Shown here piece by piece: positions 17,287-25,219 of a stretch of 43,728 nt of DNA; the first letter of the stretch is position 1, and every line of letters starts with the position of its first letter. The stretch is taken from the NCBI GenBank assembly GCA_903891325.1, contig CAITEC010000018.1, positions 1 to 43,728 of the forward strand, given 5' to 3'. Origin of the DNA: an uncultured Opitutaceae bacterium. GTDB taxonomy: Bacteria > Verrucomicrobiota > Verrucomicrobiia > Opitutales > Opitutaceae. Under the pieces are notes generated by a model. That model searched no databases. It saw only the letters and a program-made list of their open reading frames with translations, and was not told the DNA's origin. The translations under genes were made by a program, and so were the position numbers.

Positions 17287-17305
17287 GAAGCCGACAGGAA
17301 CGGCG

Positions 17306-17881
17306 ATGATTGCGACCAACTCCCTTTGCGGCGGACACAAGCGGCGGATGCTCTGCTGGGCGGGCATGGTCTGCGCGCTCCTGTTTGTCCCGCTGGGCGC
17401 GATCACGGTGAACGACCTGCTGGCGGAGACCCGGATGACGCCGCGGCGCTTCGCCAACCATTTTGAGGACTTCACCTTCCAGGCCTTTCCCTATGTCCAG
17501 GACCCGGACGTGTTCCTTAAGACCGCGAACGGCTGCTGCCAGGATTACGCGATACTGGGCTCATTCGTCCTCAACCACGACAAATTCGAGACCCACCTCG
17601 TCCGCGTGCTGCTTGTCGGCGGCGAGGCCCACGACGTCTGCTATGTCACCCAGACCGGGACCTATCTGGACTACAATCTCAGGGGATTCTTCGTCAACAC
17701 CAAGCACAGCGGGAGGCGGCTCAGGGAAATCGCGGCGAAGGTCGCCGCCTCGTTTGACGAGAACTGGACCTCGGCGTCCGAGTTCACCTATACCTACGCG
17801 GACGATATGAAGCGGCTGACCGTCACGGTGGTGAAGACCGATCCCCCCTCCGAGGACCCGGATGCCAAGGAGGGTTCATGA
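17306..17881 (+). CDS. Membrane-anchored or secreted transglutaminase-like cysteine protein
   Basis: 191 residues. The start was chosen for AGGA with 6-base spacing and for the signal/anchor segment MLCWAGMVCALLFVPLGA. The core has NGCCQDYAIL (C77/C78), EAHDVCYV (H109) and TYLDYN (D122), in the order Cys, His, Asp expected for the transglutaminase-like cysteine protease fold; whether C77 or C78 is the nucleophile is uncertain. The C-terminus is polar. The stop overlaps the start of the CHASE3-PAS sensor by 4 bases (ATGA), so the two are made together. A role as periplasmic partner of that sensor is inferred from coupling only. Confidence 0.7.
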   Translation: MIATNSLCGGHKRRMLCWAGMVCALLFVPLGAITVNDLLAETRMTPRRFANHFEDFTFQAFPYVQDPDVFLKTANGCCQDYAILGSFVLNHDKFETHLVRVLLVGGEAHDVCYVTQTGTYLDYNLRGFFVNTKHSGRRLREIAAKVAASFDENWTSASEFTYTYADDMKRLTVTVVKTDPPSEDPDAKEGS

Positions 17882-19008
17882 GGGATCGTGCCATCCGGCG
17901 GGTGCTCCTCTTTTTCGTGGCGATCGGCGCGATCCTGGCGGCTGTCGCGCTCGCCTCGCTCTGGAACATCGATCGCGAGGGGGAGAGCAGCGATTGGGTG
18001 AATCACACCCATGCCGTGATCCTGGAACTGAAGGGGGTCATGGGAGCCCTCGACGCCGCCGACGGGGAGGCCGCCAGCTACGCGGTTGCCGCGGACCCGC
18101 GGTTTCGGGCGGCCTGCCGCGGCTCCCTTTCGGACCTTGGCGAACACCTGGCGTTGGCCGCGGCCCTCACGCGCAATGAGCCCTCGCAGCACTCGCAGGT
18201 GCTCCGGCTGCAGTCGCTGGCCGAGGCCCGGGCCGATGTCGACCGCGACATCCTGCGCGCGGCCGACCGGGACGCGGCCGCCGCCATCATCCGCGCGAAT
18301 GCGGAAAGGGGCTCCACGGCCGGGATCCGCAGCCTGGCCGACGCGCTTGTCGGCCAGGAGATCGCCCTGCTTGAGGCGCGCGACCGGGCTTCCTTTGTCC
18401 AGGAGAGGCGGGTCCGGCTCACGGTCTGGGCCGGGGCGGCGATCGACATGGCGCTGCTCCTGGGTGTCGCCCGGCTCATCGCCGCCTACGCGCGCACCCG
18501 GCGGGCCGCCGCGCGGGCGCTCGAGGAGGCCAACGCCGTCCTTGAGACCCGGGTGCGCGAGCGGACGGCCGACCTGGCCGCGGCGAACCGCAGGCTCACC
18601 GAGGACAATATCGAGCGGAAGTGGGCCAATCTCGCGCTGCAGCACCAGCTGCACTACAACGAGCTGATCGTCAATTCGATCGCCGACCTGGTGCTCGTGG
18701 TCACGAAGGCCATGAACGTCTCGCGAATCAATCCGGCGGTGGTTCGCCTGGTCGGCAGGGAAGCGGAGGAGATCATAAACAAGCCCCTGTCGGGCGTCGT
18801 GGCGATTGACGGCGATCCTGTCGGCGCGAACGCGGATCCGCTGGGCCCGCTGTCCCGGGCCCTGGCCGAGGGCCACGAACTGCGCGACACGCCGGTTCTG
18901 GTCGGGGACCGGGGCGGCCGGCCGGTGCGCGCCCTCCTGTCGCTTTACCCGGTTCGCGACCAGGACAAGGTTGTCGGCGGCGTTGTCATCCTTCGAGTCG
19001 TCCAATGA
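17878..19008 (+). CDS. CHASE3-PAS membrane sensor lacking a kinase domain
   Basis: 376 residues. A transmembrane helix (about 8-28) is followed by a helical periplasmic CHASE3-like domain (35-178), a second helix (about 181-205), a coiled coil with RVRERTADLAAANRRL, and a PAS domain (262-376) ending in the last PAS strand VVGGVVILRVVQ. The protein stops there: no H-box or ATPase follows, and the next gene begins by a 4-base ATGA overlap. It is therefore probably a sensor subunit that must pass its signal to a separate partner. A deletion of an ancestral kinase half is an alternative, but the clean domain end and coupled downstream receiver suggest a working arrangement. Confidence 0.8.
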   Translation: MRDRAIRRVLLFFVAIGAILAAVALASLWNIDREGESSDWVNHTHAVILELKGVMGALDAADGEAASYAVAADPRFRAACRGSLSDLGEHLALAAALTRNEPSQHSQVLRLQSLAEARADVDRDILRAADRDAAAAIIRANAERGSTAGIRSLADALVGQEIALLEARDRASFVQERRVRLTVWAGAAIDMALLLGVARLIAAYARTRRAAARALEEANAVLETRVRERTADLAAANRRLTEDNIERKWANLALQHQLHYNELIVNSIADLVLVVTKAMNVSRINPAVVRLVGREAEEIINKPLSGVVAIDGDPVGANADPLGPLSRALAEGHELRDTPVLVGDRGGRPVRALLSLYPVRDQDKVVGGVVILRVVQ

Positions 19009-19373
19009 AAAAGCCCATCCTGATCATCGACGATGAGGAATCGATCCGGAGCATCCTCGCCGAATACCTGTCCGAGCAGGGCTACCGGGTGGCCTCCGTC
19101 GCGACGCCCAGCGAGGCCCGCAAGGCAGTGAAGACGGAGGTCCCCCTGCTCATCATCACGGATCTGCAGCTTGAGGATTCGGACGGCCTGGACCTGGTGG
19201 CGCAGCTGAAGGCCGACCTGAAGGCGGTACCGGTGATCCTGCTCACCGGGGTGCTCTTTGACGCGCGGGTTGCCGAGAACCTGGAGAGCCGAAGCATTTC
19301 CAGCTACCTGTCCAAGACCGCGCCGCTGTCCCGGGTGCTGGCCGAGGTCCGCCGGCTGATCGGCCCGGCCTGA
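19005..19373 (+). CDS. Single-domain response regulator
   Basis: 122 residues, one receiver domain only. Acidic pocket IIDDEE, phospho-acceptor D53 in LIITDLQLEDSDG, conserved Thr in ILLTG (T81), and K104 in YLSKTAPL, where the usual KP is KT. No output domain. The start overlaps the sensor stop by 4 bases, so it is the third gene of the transglutaminase-like / CHASE3-PAS / receiver operon. It may relay phosphate or bind a protein partner. It is convergent with the hybrid kinase gene ending at 19384. Confidence 0.9.
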   Translation: MKKPILIIDDEESIRSILAEYLSEQGYRVASVATPSEARKAVKTEVPLLIITDLQLEDSDGLDLVAQLKADLKAVPVILLTGVLFDARVAENLESRSISSYLSKTAPLSRVLAEVRRLIGPA

Positions 19374-19383
19374 TTCGGGCTGG

Positions 19384-20907
19384 CTAGCCGCTGAGGGCGG
19401 ACTGGACGGCCCCGACCAGCGACTTGGCGTCGAAGGGCTTGTCGACCGGCTCGGGGATTCGAAGCTGGGCAAGTCCTGCGGTGCCGACATTCGTGCCGAG
19501 GCCGCTGATGACAAGGAAGCGCGCGGCGGGGTCGAGAAGCCTGATCGCCCGGATGAGCCCGACCCCCCCGATTCCGGGCATCATAAGGTCGGTGATGATC
19601 AGGCCGGGCTTTGCCGGGTTCTGGACGAAGAGCTTGATCGCCTCCTCGCCGGTTCCCGCAGTCAGGACCCTGTAGCCCTGGCGCTCGAGGAGCTGCCGTG
19701 CGACTCCCCGGATCGAGGCCTCGTCGTCCACGAAAAGGATCAGCTCGCCTCCGCCCATCGGCAGGCTTTGCGCCTCGCGAGGCGGCGTGGGCGTCGGTCC
19801 GTCGGCGGCGGCCGGGAGATAGACCTCGAAGCTCGTCCCCGCCCCGGCCTCGCTGCGCACCTTCAGGAACCCATTGTGGGAATTGACGATGCCGCGCACC
19901 GTCGAGAGCCCGAGCCCGGTGCCCTTGCCCTCCTCCTTTGTCGTGAAAAAGGGCTCAAATATCTTGGGCAGAATGTCCGGCGGTATTCCCTGGCCGCTGT
20001 CCGACACGCGGAGTCGCACGTAGCGCCCGGGCCGGGCGGTCGACTCGACGGTTGTGTCCGGATCGAGCACGAAATTCTCCGCGGCCACCGCCAGTCCGCC
20101 GCCCTGGGGCATCGCATCGCGGGCGTTCACGCACAGGTTCATGAGGACCTGGTTGAGCTGGCTCGGGTCGGCCTCCACGACCCAAAGGTCCGGCGGACCC
20201 GACTCCGTGATCCTGATGTTCCGGGGGAAGGTCTCCCGCATGATGTCCGCCATGTCGCGGACGAGGTGGCGGACATCGACCTTGATCCTTTCGCCGCCCA
20301 GGCCCCGGCAGAACGCGAGGAGCTGCCGGATGATGGCGGCCCCCCGCTGCCCGCTCAGCTCCACAAGCGAAAGCATCTCGCGGTCCTTTTCGGTGACCAT
20401 CAGGGGCCTCAGCAGGCCGGGCACCAGCAGGACCGGCGCCAGGATGTTGTTCAGGTCGTGCGCGATGCCGCCGGCCAGGGCGCCGATCGCCTCCAATCTC
20501 TGGGATTGAAGGGAGTGGCGCTTGAGCTGCACGCCGTCCAGCGCCTGGCGGACGGCCGCGCCCAGCCTTCCCAGGCGGTCCTTGAAGAGGTAGTCGGTGG
20601 CGCCCTGCCGCATCGCCTCGACGGCCGTCTCCTCGCCGATCGTGCCGGAGACGATGATGAAGGGTACGTCCAGCCCGCGGTCGCGGATAATCTGGAGTGC
20701 GCGCAGGCCGGTGAACCGGGGCATCCGGTAGTCGGAAATCACCAGGTCGCAGGGCGACGAGAGCGCGGCGGTGAAGGCCTCCTCACTGTCCATCAGCCGG
20801 ACGACCGGCGCGAAGCCCGCCTGGCGGAGGCGCCGCAGCAGCAGCTCCGCGTCGTTGGGGTCGTCTTCCAGGACGATCAGGCTGATTGGCTGGCCGGTTT
20901 CACTCAT
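19384..20907 (-). CDS. REC-histidine kinase-REC hybrid
   Basis: 507 residues. N-terminal receiver with LEDDPNDAE, D59 in LVISDYRMP and K109 in YLFKDR; then an NtrB-like H-box GGIAHDLNNILAP (H150), ATPase domain with NLCVNARDAMP, DSGQGIP and GKGTGLGLSTVRG, a Pro-rich linker, and a second receiver with FVDDEASIR, ITDLMMPGIGG and PVDKPF. An input receiver and an output receiver around one kinase core allow it to act in the middle of a phosphorelay. ATGA overlap with the preceding gene. Last gene of a four-gene operon. Confidence 0.92.
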   Translation of the reverse strand: MSETGQPISLIVLEDDPNDAELLLRRLRQAGFAPVVRLMDSEEAFTAALSSPCDLVISDYRMPRFTGLRALQIIRDRGLDVPFIIVSGTIGEETAVEAMRQGATDYLFKDRLGRLGAAVRQALDGVQLKRHSLQSQRLEAIGALAGGIAHDLNNILAPVLLVPGLLRPLMVTEKDREMLSLVELSGQRGAAIIRQLLAFCRGLGGERIKVDVRHLVRDMADIMRETFPRNIRITESGPPDLWVVEADPSQLNQVLMNLCVNARDAMPQGGGLAVAAENFVLDPDTTVESTARPGRYVRLRVSDSGQGIPPDILPKIFEPFFTTKEEGKGTGLGLSTVRGIVNSHNGFLKVRSEAGAGTSFEVYLPAAADGPTPTPPREAQSLPMGGGELILFVDDEASIRGVARQLLERQGYRVLTAGTGEEAIKLFVQNPAKPGLIITDLMMPGIGGVGLIRAIRLLDPAARFLVISGLGTNVGTAGLAQLRIPEPVDKPFDAKSLVGAVQSALSG

Positions 20908-21353
20908 TCGAGTCCGGGGGGTTGGTTCACGGACAGCCAGTAAAGCCCGGCCTGCGCAACGGCATTTGAAAACCGGTCGTACTCCACCGGCTTGACGACG
21001 TAGCTGTTGGCCCCGAGCTGGTAGCTGCGGGCGACGTCGCTTGCCTCGCGCGATGAGGTGAGAACAACGATGGGGATGGCCCGGGTCCGCGGGTCGGACT
21101 TTAAACGGGAGATCACCTCAAGGCCGTCGCACTTGGGCAGTTTCAGGTCCAGGAGGATCAGCTGCAGCCGGCGGGCCGGCGCCGCGCCGCTCCCGCCGCC
21201 CGGCCCGAGGACGAAGTCGAGCGCCTCGACGCCGTCCCGGGCCACGTGCACGTCGGCGCCCAGGCCCGCCCGCCGCAGCGCGCGCAGCGTCAGCTCGAGG
21301 TCCTGCGGGTTGTCCTCGACCAGGAGCACCCGGGCGGCCGCCTCGTCGTTCAC
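20904..21353 (-). CDS. Rcp1-like single-domain response regulator
   Basis: 149 residues, receiver only. LLVEDNPQDLELTLRAL, D69 in ILLDLKLPKCDG and K121 in VVKPVEYDRF are typical of Rcp1-type regulators that partner phytochrome-like or PAS kinases. A Gly/Ala-rich loop (GPGGGSGAAPA) interrupts the fold before the phospho-acceptor strand. The GTG start overlaps the upstream kinase stop by 4 bases (GTGA), and its stop overlaps the next start. The upstream PAS kinase is the likely phosphodonor. Confidence 0.92.
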   Translation of the reverse strand: MNDEAAARVLLVEDNPQDLELTLRALRRAGLGADVHVARDGVEALDFVLGPGGGSGAAPARRLQLILLDLKLPKCDGLEVISRLKSDPRTRAIPIVVLTSSREASDVARSYQLGANSYVVKPVEYDRFSNAVAQAGLYWLSVNQPPGLE

Positions 21354-22516
21354 GAGGCGGCGCCTCCCTCGACGGTGAAGTGGAAGGTCGCCCCCTGGCC
21401 CTCGACCGCCTCGGCCCAGCCCCGCCCCCCGTGCCGCTGGACGATCCGGTCCACGATCGCCAGGCCGACGCCGGTCCCCTCGTAGTCCTCCATCCGGTGC
21501 AGCCGCTGGAACACCCCGAAGAGCTTCTCCGCGTGCCTCATGTCAAAGCCGATCCCATTGTCGCGGACATAGTAGTGGGTGGCATGCCTGCCCGCCGAGC
21601 AGCCGATCTCGATGATCGCGACCTCGCGCTTGCCCGTGAACTTGACCGCGTTGGAGAGCAGGTTGATCCAGACGAGCTTGAGCAGCGAAGCATCCCCCAG
21701 GCAGGGGAGAAGGTCGCCGACGCGAAGGTCGATCCGCCGGTTTTTTTGCGCGTCGCCCAGTTCTTCCAGCGCGTCGCGGACCAGCTGCCCCATGTCCACC
21801 TGGCTCTTCTGGACGGGCTGCCGGCTCAGCCGCGAGAAGGTGAGCAGGTCGTCGACCAGGGCCCCCATCCGCTGCGCCCCGGCCCGGATTGTCCGAAGGT
21901 AGCGCTTTCCCTCGTCGGGGAGAAGGGGCCCGAAATCCTCGATGACAGCCTCCGAGAACCCGTCGATCGCCCGCAGGGGCGCGCGCAGGTCGTGCGACAC
22001 GGTGTAGGAGAAGGCCTCGAGTTCGCGGTTTGCGCTCTCGAGCTGGGCCGTGCGCTCCACGACCCGCTGCTCCAGGGCGGCGTTCAGGTTCCTCACCTCG
22101 TCCTCCGCGCGCTTTCGCTCCGTGATGTCGGCCCGGATGGCCACGTACTGGCGGGGCCGGCCCTCCCCGTCGAGGAAGGGCACGATCGTCGTGTCCACCC
22201 AGTAAAACGACCCGTCCTTGGCGCGGTTCTTGATCTCCCCGTGCCACACCTTTCCCTGCCCGATGGTCGCCCACAGGTTGCGGATGAACTCCTTGGGGTG
22301 GTGACTGGAATTGATGATCCGGTGGTCCCGCCCGATGAGCTCCTCGCGCGAATACTTCGAGATCGCGCAAAACTTGTCGTTTGCGTACCGGATCTTTCCC
22401 TGCGGGTCGGTGATCGCCACGATGGCGTGCTCGTCCAGGGCGGCCTTGAGGTCGCCCAGTTCCTTGAGAGCATCCTTCAGCTGGAGGGTCGCCTGCCTAT
22501 TGTCGGCTGTTTTCAC
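21350..22516 (-). CDS. PAS sensor histidine kinase (phytochrome-like kinase core)
   Basis: 388 residues, GTG start. One PAS/PAC unit (about 20-135, ending RADITERKRAED), a coiled coil with RVVERTAQLESANRELEAF, H-box YTVSHDLRAPLRAI (H175), and an ATPase domain with NLLSNAVKFTG, DNGIGFDM and GTGVGLAIVDRIV. The core resembles kinases that pair with Rcp1-type regulators, and such a regulator is the next gene. No membrane segment; cytoplasmic sensing. The start lies inside the end of the XRE-receiver gene (20-base overlap), implying coupled translation. Confidence 0.92.
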   Translation of the reverse strand: MKTADNRQATLQLKDALKELGDLKAALDEHAIVAITDPQGKIRYANDKFCAISKYSREELIGRDHRIINSSHHPKEFIRNLWATIGQGKVWHGEIKNRAKDGSFYWVDTTIVPFLDGEGRPRQYVAIRADITERKRAEDEVRNLNAALEQRVVERTAQLESANRELEAFSYTVSHDLRAPLRAIDGFSEAVIEDFGPLLPDEGKRYLRTIRAGAQRMGALVDDLLTFSRLSRQPVQKSQVDMGQLVRDALEELGDAQKNRRIDLRVGDLLPCLGDASLLKLVWINLLSNAVKFTGKREVAIIEIGCSAGRHATHYYVRDNGIGFDMRHAEKLFGVFQRLHRMEDYEGTGVGLAIVDRIVQRHGGRGWAEAVEGQGATFHFTVEGGAAS

Positions 22517-23243
22517 CGGGGCTCGGGGGTGTTACGATTGCCCAGGGCAGGTTGAGTCGGTTCACGACGCTGCAGAAATGGGAGACATCGACCGGCTTGA
22601 CGATGTAGTTTTCAGCGCCCAGGCGGGCGCACTCGATCACGTTCCTGTCCGAGCGGGACATGGTCAGGATCACGACCGGAACCGCGCGGGTCCGGGCGTC
22701 CGCCTTGATCCGGCGCAGCACGTCCTGGCCCTTCATGTCCGGGAGGTTCAGGTCAAGCAGCACCAGGTCCGGCAGCGGGCCCCGGCGACCGGGATGCCCG
22801 CCGCCGATGGCCAGGTGGTCCAGCGCCTGCTGCCCGTTCCGGGCGACCCGCACCGGGTTGGCGAAATTGGCCCGCGTGAAGGCGAGCTGAATGAGCTCGG
22901 CGTCGTCGGGGTTGTCCTCGACAAGCAGCACCTCGCCGAGCCGTCGCCCGGTCGCCTTGCGCCCGTCGGCCTCCTGGGCGGCCGCAAACAGGCTCTCGAT
23001 GGTGACCTGGAGCGCCACGGAAAGGGTCATGATGCTGCGCAGGGTAAGGTTCCTCCCCCCGCGCTCGATCCCGGCCAGGTAGGTGCGGTGCAGATTTGCC
23101 CTCCAGGCCAGCTCCTCCTGGGTCACCCCCAATCGGATGCGCTGGGCCCTCACGGCCGCGCCCAGACGGATCTTTGCCGCCCAAAAGGCGTCTTCGCGGG
23201 ATTTGTCATCGCCGCCTTCTCCCTCGTTGGCCCGTGGGTTCAC
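22497..23243 (-). CDS. XRE helix-turn-helix fused to an Rcp1-like receiver
   Basis: 248 residues, GTG start. Residues about 27-85 form an XRE/Cro-type helix-turn-helix (LGAAVRAQRIRLGVTQEELA, then HRTYLAGIERGGRNLTL). A short linker leads to a receiver domain (104-225) with LLVEDNPDDAEL, D164 in LVLLDLNLPDM and K216 in YIVKPVDVSHF. Rcp1-like receivers normally stand alone, so the N-terminal DNA-binding fusion is unusual. It is the first gene of the four-gene operon and the only evident DNA-binding output of the signalling island. It diverges from the metal-efflux genes, whose promoter region lies within about 140 bases. Confidence 0.88.
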   Translation of the reverse strand: MNPRANEGEGGDDKSREDAFWAAKIRLGAAVRAQRIRLGVTQEELAWRANLHRTYLAGIERGGRNLTLRSIMTLSVALQVTIESLFAAAQEADGRKATGRRLGEVLLVEDNPDDAELIQLAFTRANFANPVRVARNGQQALDHLAIGGGHPGRRGPLPDLVLLDLNLPDMKGQDVLRRIKADARTRAVPVVILTMSRSDRNVIECARLGAENYIVKPVDVSHFCSVVNRLNLPWAIVTPPSPGENSRQ

Positions 23244-23256
23244 TGGGAAGGTTAAC

Positions 23257-23262
23257 TATAAT
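23257..23262 (+). promoter_or_regulatory. -10 element TATAAT upstream of the metal-efflux genes
   Basis: A perfect TATAAT on the plus strand in an AT-rich patch between the divergent XRE-receiver gene and the Cys-rich gene. No good -35 hexamer lies at the normal distance, which would fit an activator-dependent or regulated promoter. A strong AGGAG (23284-23288) and ATG at 23294 follow, in frame with the Cys-rich gene. Confidence 0.4.
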
Positions 23263-23383
23263 TCATCACAATCGCAATAGATTAGGAGTAACAATGGGTT
23301 CCGGAGGCGGAGGGCAAGATCCGAGGCGACGATGCCAAAGCTTGCGGAGCCGCCGGTTATGGGGATGGTTATGCTTTGGAAAC

Positions 23384-23746
23384 ATGAAACGCCTTGTCTG
23401 GCTCCTTCTCGCCGTCCTCTGCACCGCCTGGGTGCAGGTGCAGCCGGCGGTTGCGGCGCCGGCCGCGGCGAAGGAATGCTGCGGGTGCTGCCCGTGCTGC
23501 GGATGCGGGTCGCCCGGCTGCTGCCCGGCGCCCGTTTCCACGACGGCTGCCCCCGTTTCCGCGCAAATCGCGACCCTGGCCCCAGCCCGGGCCCGGAAGG
23601 CGCTGCCCTCGCGCGGCGCGGCCGTCCGGTTCCACGCCCCCAATTTTGACGCGGCGGCCCGGCGCGCCGCGATTTCCGCGGCCGCCTGGGCGGCGCGCGT
23701 TGCAGGTGTGTCCCTGTTCAAGGCGCACTGCAGTTTCCTGATCTGA
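23384..23746 (+). CDS. Secreted small Cys-rich protein next to the Cu/Ag efflux genes
   Basis: 120 residues. A textbook Sec signal peptide (MKRLVWLLLAVLCTAWVQVQPAVA) is followed by ECCGCCPCCGCGSPGCC, with paired cysteines that could bind metal, then an Ala/Pro-rich low-complexity region with His and a final Cys (KAHCSFLI). I do not recognise a named family. A periplasmic copper or silver buffer is suggested by the motif and by the downstream efflux genes. An in-frame ATG at 23294 has a much better ribosome-binding site, but the added 30 codons have noticeably lower third-position G+C than the rest and would bury the signal peptide, so 23384 is preferred. Confidence 0.65.
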   Translation: MKRLVWLLLAVLCTAWVQVQPAVAAPAAAKECCGCCPCCGCGSPGCCPAPVSTTAAPVSAQIATLAPARARKALPSRGAAVRFHAPNFDAAARRAAISAAAWAARVAGVSLFKAHCSFLI

Positions 23747-23866
23747 CGCCCGGGCCGCGGTGTGTCCGCGAGCCTCGCCGGCCCAGCCGGCCCTTCACCC
23801 AACGGGTGTCCTTGCGCCGCCGCGCGCATCCATCCGTTTTCCGTTCCCTGGCCATCGAGATCATCC

Positions 23867-25219
23867 ATGAAACCAATTTTACCCACTTTCACTTTCCTCA
23901 TCGTCCTTGCCGCCGCTTCCGCTGTGACACCGGCGGCCGGTTCACCGCCGGCGCCCGCCCCCGTCGGGGTCACCGCCGCCTACGTCGACGGCCTTGTGGC
24001 CGAGGGCCGGGCCCACAACGCGGCGCTGCGGTCGGCCGAGGCCCAGACCGGGGCCGCCGAAGCGGCGGTTTCCGCGGTCCGGACCTGGGCGGACCCGATG
24101 GCCACCTTTGGCGTCTGGGCGCCCACCGCGCGGGGAATGAAGTCCTCGCAACTCGGCGACCTCGTGTACGGGGTCGAGGAGCAGCTCCCGCTTTACGGCC
24201 GGCCGGACCTCACGCGCTCGGTGGCCTCCGCCGACGCGGCCAGCGCCCGATTCGCGGCCGAAGCCCAGTCCCAGCGGCTGCGGCGCGACATTCGGGTCGC
24301 CCTGGACGGGCTGGCCCTTGCCGGCCTGCAGGCCGATGTGGCCGGCCAGGACCTGGCATGGATCGACGCCACCTTGTCCGAGGTCGACCACCGCTACCGG
24401 GTCGGCCGCGCGAGCCAGGTGGACTGGCTGAGGATCCAGACCGCCCGCGCCGTGGCCGGCGAGGACCTGAAGAGCCGCGAGAGGGATCTCGACCACGCCG
24501 CGCTTGCGCTCAATCGGCTGCTGAACCGCGACCTGCACGCCGCCTGGCCGAGGATCGCGACTCCGGTCCTCCGCCCGCCGCTCTCCTTCAGCAGCCGGCT
24601 CGTCGAGGCCGCCCGCGCCGGCGAACCGCAGCTTAAGGTCATGCGGCAGGAGAGCGTGTCGGCGCAGGCCGCAGCCGACCTGACCCGCCGCCAGCGCCTC
24701 CCCGACGTGAGCCTTGGGCTCGAGACCCGCCAGTACAGCGGCGACGGGGGTATCCGCGAGGGCATGGTCACGGTGAATTTCAGCGTGCCCTGGCTGAACC
24801 GCAACCGGTACGATGACGAGTGGCGGCGCGACCGGTTGCGGAAGCGTTCCAGCGAGCTGGCGGCCGAGGACTACGAGACCTCCGTCCAGGAGGAGCTCCA
24901 CCACCACGTTCTCGAGCTTGAGGCCGCCCGCCGCAAGGCGCTGCTCTACCGGGACCAGCTGATTCCGCTCACCCGGCAGACGCTCTCAAGCGCCCAGGCC
25001 GCCTGGGAGGCCAACCTCGGCCCGTTCCAGGATGTCCTGGACGCGCACCGGATGCTCCTGGCCGACCAGCTTGCGCTGGCCCAGGCGCTGACAGACCAGG
25101 ACGGCATGCTCACGGAAATCGCCCTCCTGGCCGGGATCCCGGACCCGGACAGCCTGTTTGCCCTCGAGGAGGCAACCCCTTCAACCAACGACAGTGCAGC
25201 GAACGCAGATCCCAAATGA
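23867..25219 (+). CDS. TolC-family outer-membrane efflux protein (CusC/CzcC-like)
   Basis: 450 residues. A Sec signal (PTFTFLIVLAAASAVTPAAG) precedes two long helical repeats typical of the outer-membrane efflux family, with VGRASQVDWLRIQTARAVA in the first half and NLGPFQDVLDAHRMLLADQL in the second, each at the usual place before a beta-strand turn. It would form the outer-membrane exit duct for the RND pump encoded downstream. The ATG at 23867 was chosen for the signal peptide; the frame is open further upstream. The stop overlaps the adaptor start by 4 bases (ATGA). Confidence 0.88.
   Translation: MKPILPTFTFLIVLAAASAVTPAAGSPPAPAPVGVTAAYVDGLVAEGRAHNAALRSAEAQTGAAEAAVSAVRTWADPMATFGVWAPTARGMKSSQLGDLVYGVEEQLPLYGRPDLTRSVASADAASARFAAEAQSQRLRRDIRVALDGLALAGLQADVAGQDLAWIDATLSEVDHRYRVGRASQVDWLRIQTARAVAGEDLKSRERDLDHAALALNRLLNRDLHAAWPRIATPVLRPPLSFSSRLVEAARAGEPQLKVMRQESVSAQAAADLTRRQRLPDVSLGLETRQYSGDGGIREGMVTVNFSVPWLNRNRYDDEWRRDRLRKRSSELAAEDYETSVQEELHHHVLELEAARRKALLYRDQLIPLTRQTLSSAQAAWEANLGPFQDVLDAHRMLLADQLALAQALTDQDGMLTEIALLAGIPDPDSLFALEEATPSTNDSAANADPK

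Noticed and set aside
17150..17461. N-terminal extension of the multi-PAS kinase
   Set aside because: The extra 104 residues run through the divergent promoter region and past the start of the opposite gene, and are Arg-rich without structure.
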